In this document: in pieces, positions 5,643 to 5,873 of the stretch
How positions within the stretch are numbered: position 1 is the stretch's first letter
Layout of the letters: every line of letters begins with the position of its first letter
Assembly (NCBI GenBank): GCA_937903155.1
Contig: CALCZU010000001.1
Location: 1 to 5,873 of the forward strand
Reading direction: 5' to 3'
DNA: 5,873 nucleotides
DNA from: an uncultured Bdellovibrionales bacterium
Lineage (GTDB): Bacteria > Bdellovibrionota > FAC87 > UBA2466
Notes under the pieces: model-generated
Seen by the model: only the letters and a program-made list of their open reading frames with translations
What the model was told of the DNA's origin: nothing
The model's database searches: none
Made by a program: the position numbers and the translations under genes

Positions 5643-5873
5643 TCAAGTTTGAGCCGTTTGCTCCTTCTTGTTTTCGTTTGTGCCCTTCGAAAAACCGGAG
5701 GGAACCGTCACAGAATATCCCACCAATTTACTGACAATTCGGCTTGAGAAATCATTTACAAGCGGTTCTAATTCTTTTCTGGCGGCGTCTGTATCCGCTT
5801 TAATTTTTGAGCGAACCGTATCGAGTTGTTTTGCGACTTCGTCACGGGCTCCGGAAATAATTTCCTTTTCGTC
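5643..5873 (-). CDS. F1Fo ATP synthase b-type subunit (b'/AtpX-like), C-terminal 76 residues, cut by the right edge
   Basis: This frame is open from the right edge to a TGA at 5645-5643, giving 76 residues. It begins with a charged helical run, DEKEIISGARDEVAKQLDTV, continuing through DTDAARKELEPLVNDFSSRI to VSKLVGYSV. That is the pattern at the C-terminal end of b and b' subunits, where Ala-Arg-Lys-Glu heptads lead to a short amphipathic helix that binds delta. A polar tail of about 20 residues follows (GFSKGTNENKKEQTAQT at the end), unlike the compact end of the neighbouring b. Position directly upstream of atpF supports a second b-type subunit, called atpX or atpF' in other genomes, forming a b/b' heterodimer stalk. 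The membrane anchor lies outside the window. A b-type identity is likely; the exact subfamily is inferred from gene order. Confidence 0.82.
   Translation of the reverse strand, partial: DEKEIISGARDEVAKQLDTVRSKIKADTDAARKELEPLVNDFSSRIVSKLVGYSVTVPSGFSKGTNENKKEQTAQT

Noticed and set aside
5629..5646. A six-codon N-terminal extension of subunit b from a TTG that overlaps the TGA of the upstream gene.
   Set aside because: The nearest good SD (AAGGAG) is 14 nt from the TTG, while the ATG at 5628 has a better-spaced GAG and leads straight into the membrane helix. Not fully excluded.
1..5873. A previously undescribed system, mobile element, CRISPR array or RNA gene.
   Set aside because: Nearly all bases belong to intact, recognisable housekeeping genes; there are no direct-repeat arrays, transposase fragments, or tRNA/rRNA-like stretches.

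Overview
The window is most of an F-type (F1Fo) ATP synthase operon, entirely on the minus strand, followed by the start of an unrelated gene, queE, on the same strand. In transcription order (right to left) it reads: C-terminal end of a first b-type stator subunit (b'/AtpX-like, cut by the right edge), atpF (b), atpH (delta), atpA (alpha), atpG (gamma), atpD (beta), atpC (epsilon). An 81-base intergenic gap containing a palindromic repeat follows, then the N-terminal half of queE, cut by the left edge. All complete genes are intact and keep the catalytic and signature residues of their families.

The organism is a Gram-negative-type bacterium with moderate GC. Two consecutive b-type genes ahead of delta, with no a or c gene between them, is the layout known from Geobacter-like and other Deltaproteobacteria sensu lato, where atpB and atpE lie elsewhere. 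Other lineages with b/b' pairs (cyanobacteria, alphaproteobacteria, Aquificae) are less likely but not excluded. The alpha and beta sequences look generic for that broad group. I would not name a genus; Deltaproteobacteria or Bdellovibrionota is a low-confidence guess.

The genes are packed tightly: b'/b 14 nt apart (or overlapping if a TTG start is used), b/delta overlapping by 14 nt, delta/alpha by 1 nt (TAATG), alpha/gamma 9 nt apart, gamma/beta 17 nt apart, and beta/epsilon directly abutting (TAA then GTG). Good Shine-Dalgarno sequences precede alpha and beta, the two subunits needed in three copies. Gamma and delta have weak or no SD, and epsilon has an SD but a GTG start. This fits translational tuning of an alpha3 beta3 gamma delta epsilon complex from one polycistronic mRNA.

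The products assemble into the ATP synthase. The b/b' dimer and delta form the peripheral stator, gamma and epsilon the rotor shaft, and the alpha/beta hexamer the catalytic head. QueE makes 7-carboxy-7-deazaguanine for 7-deazapurine (queuosine) synthesis and has no functional link to the synthase. No promoter is visible; the operon promoter is presumably upstream of the right edge. No intrinsic terminator with a U-tract is visible after atpC. I found no mobile element, CRISPR array, RNA gene or unknown system. The most unusual part is the palindromic repeat between atpC and queE.
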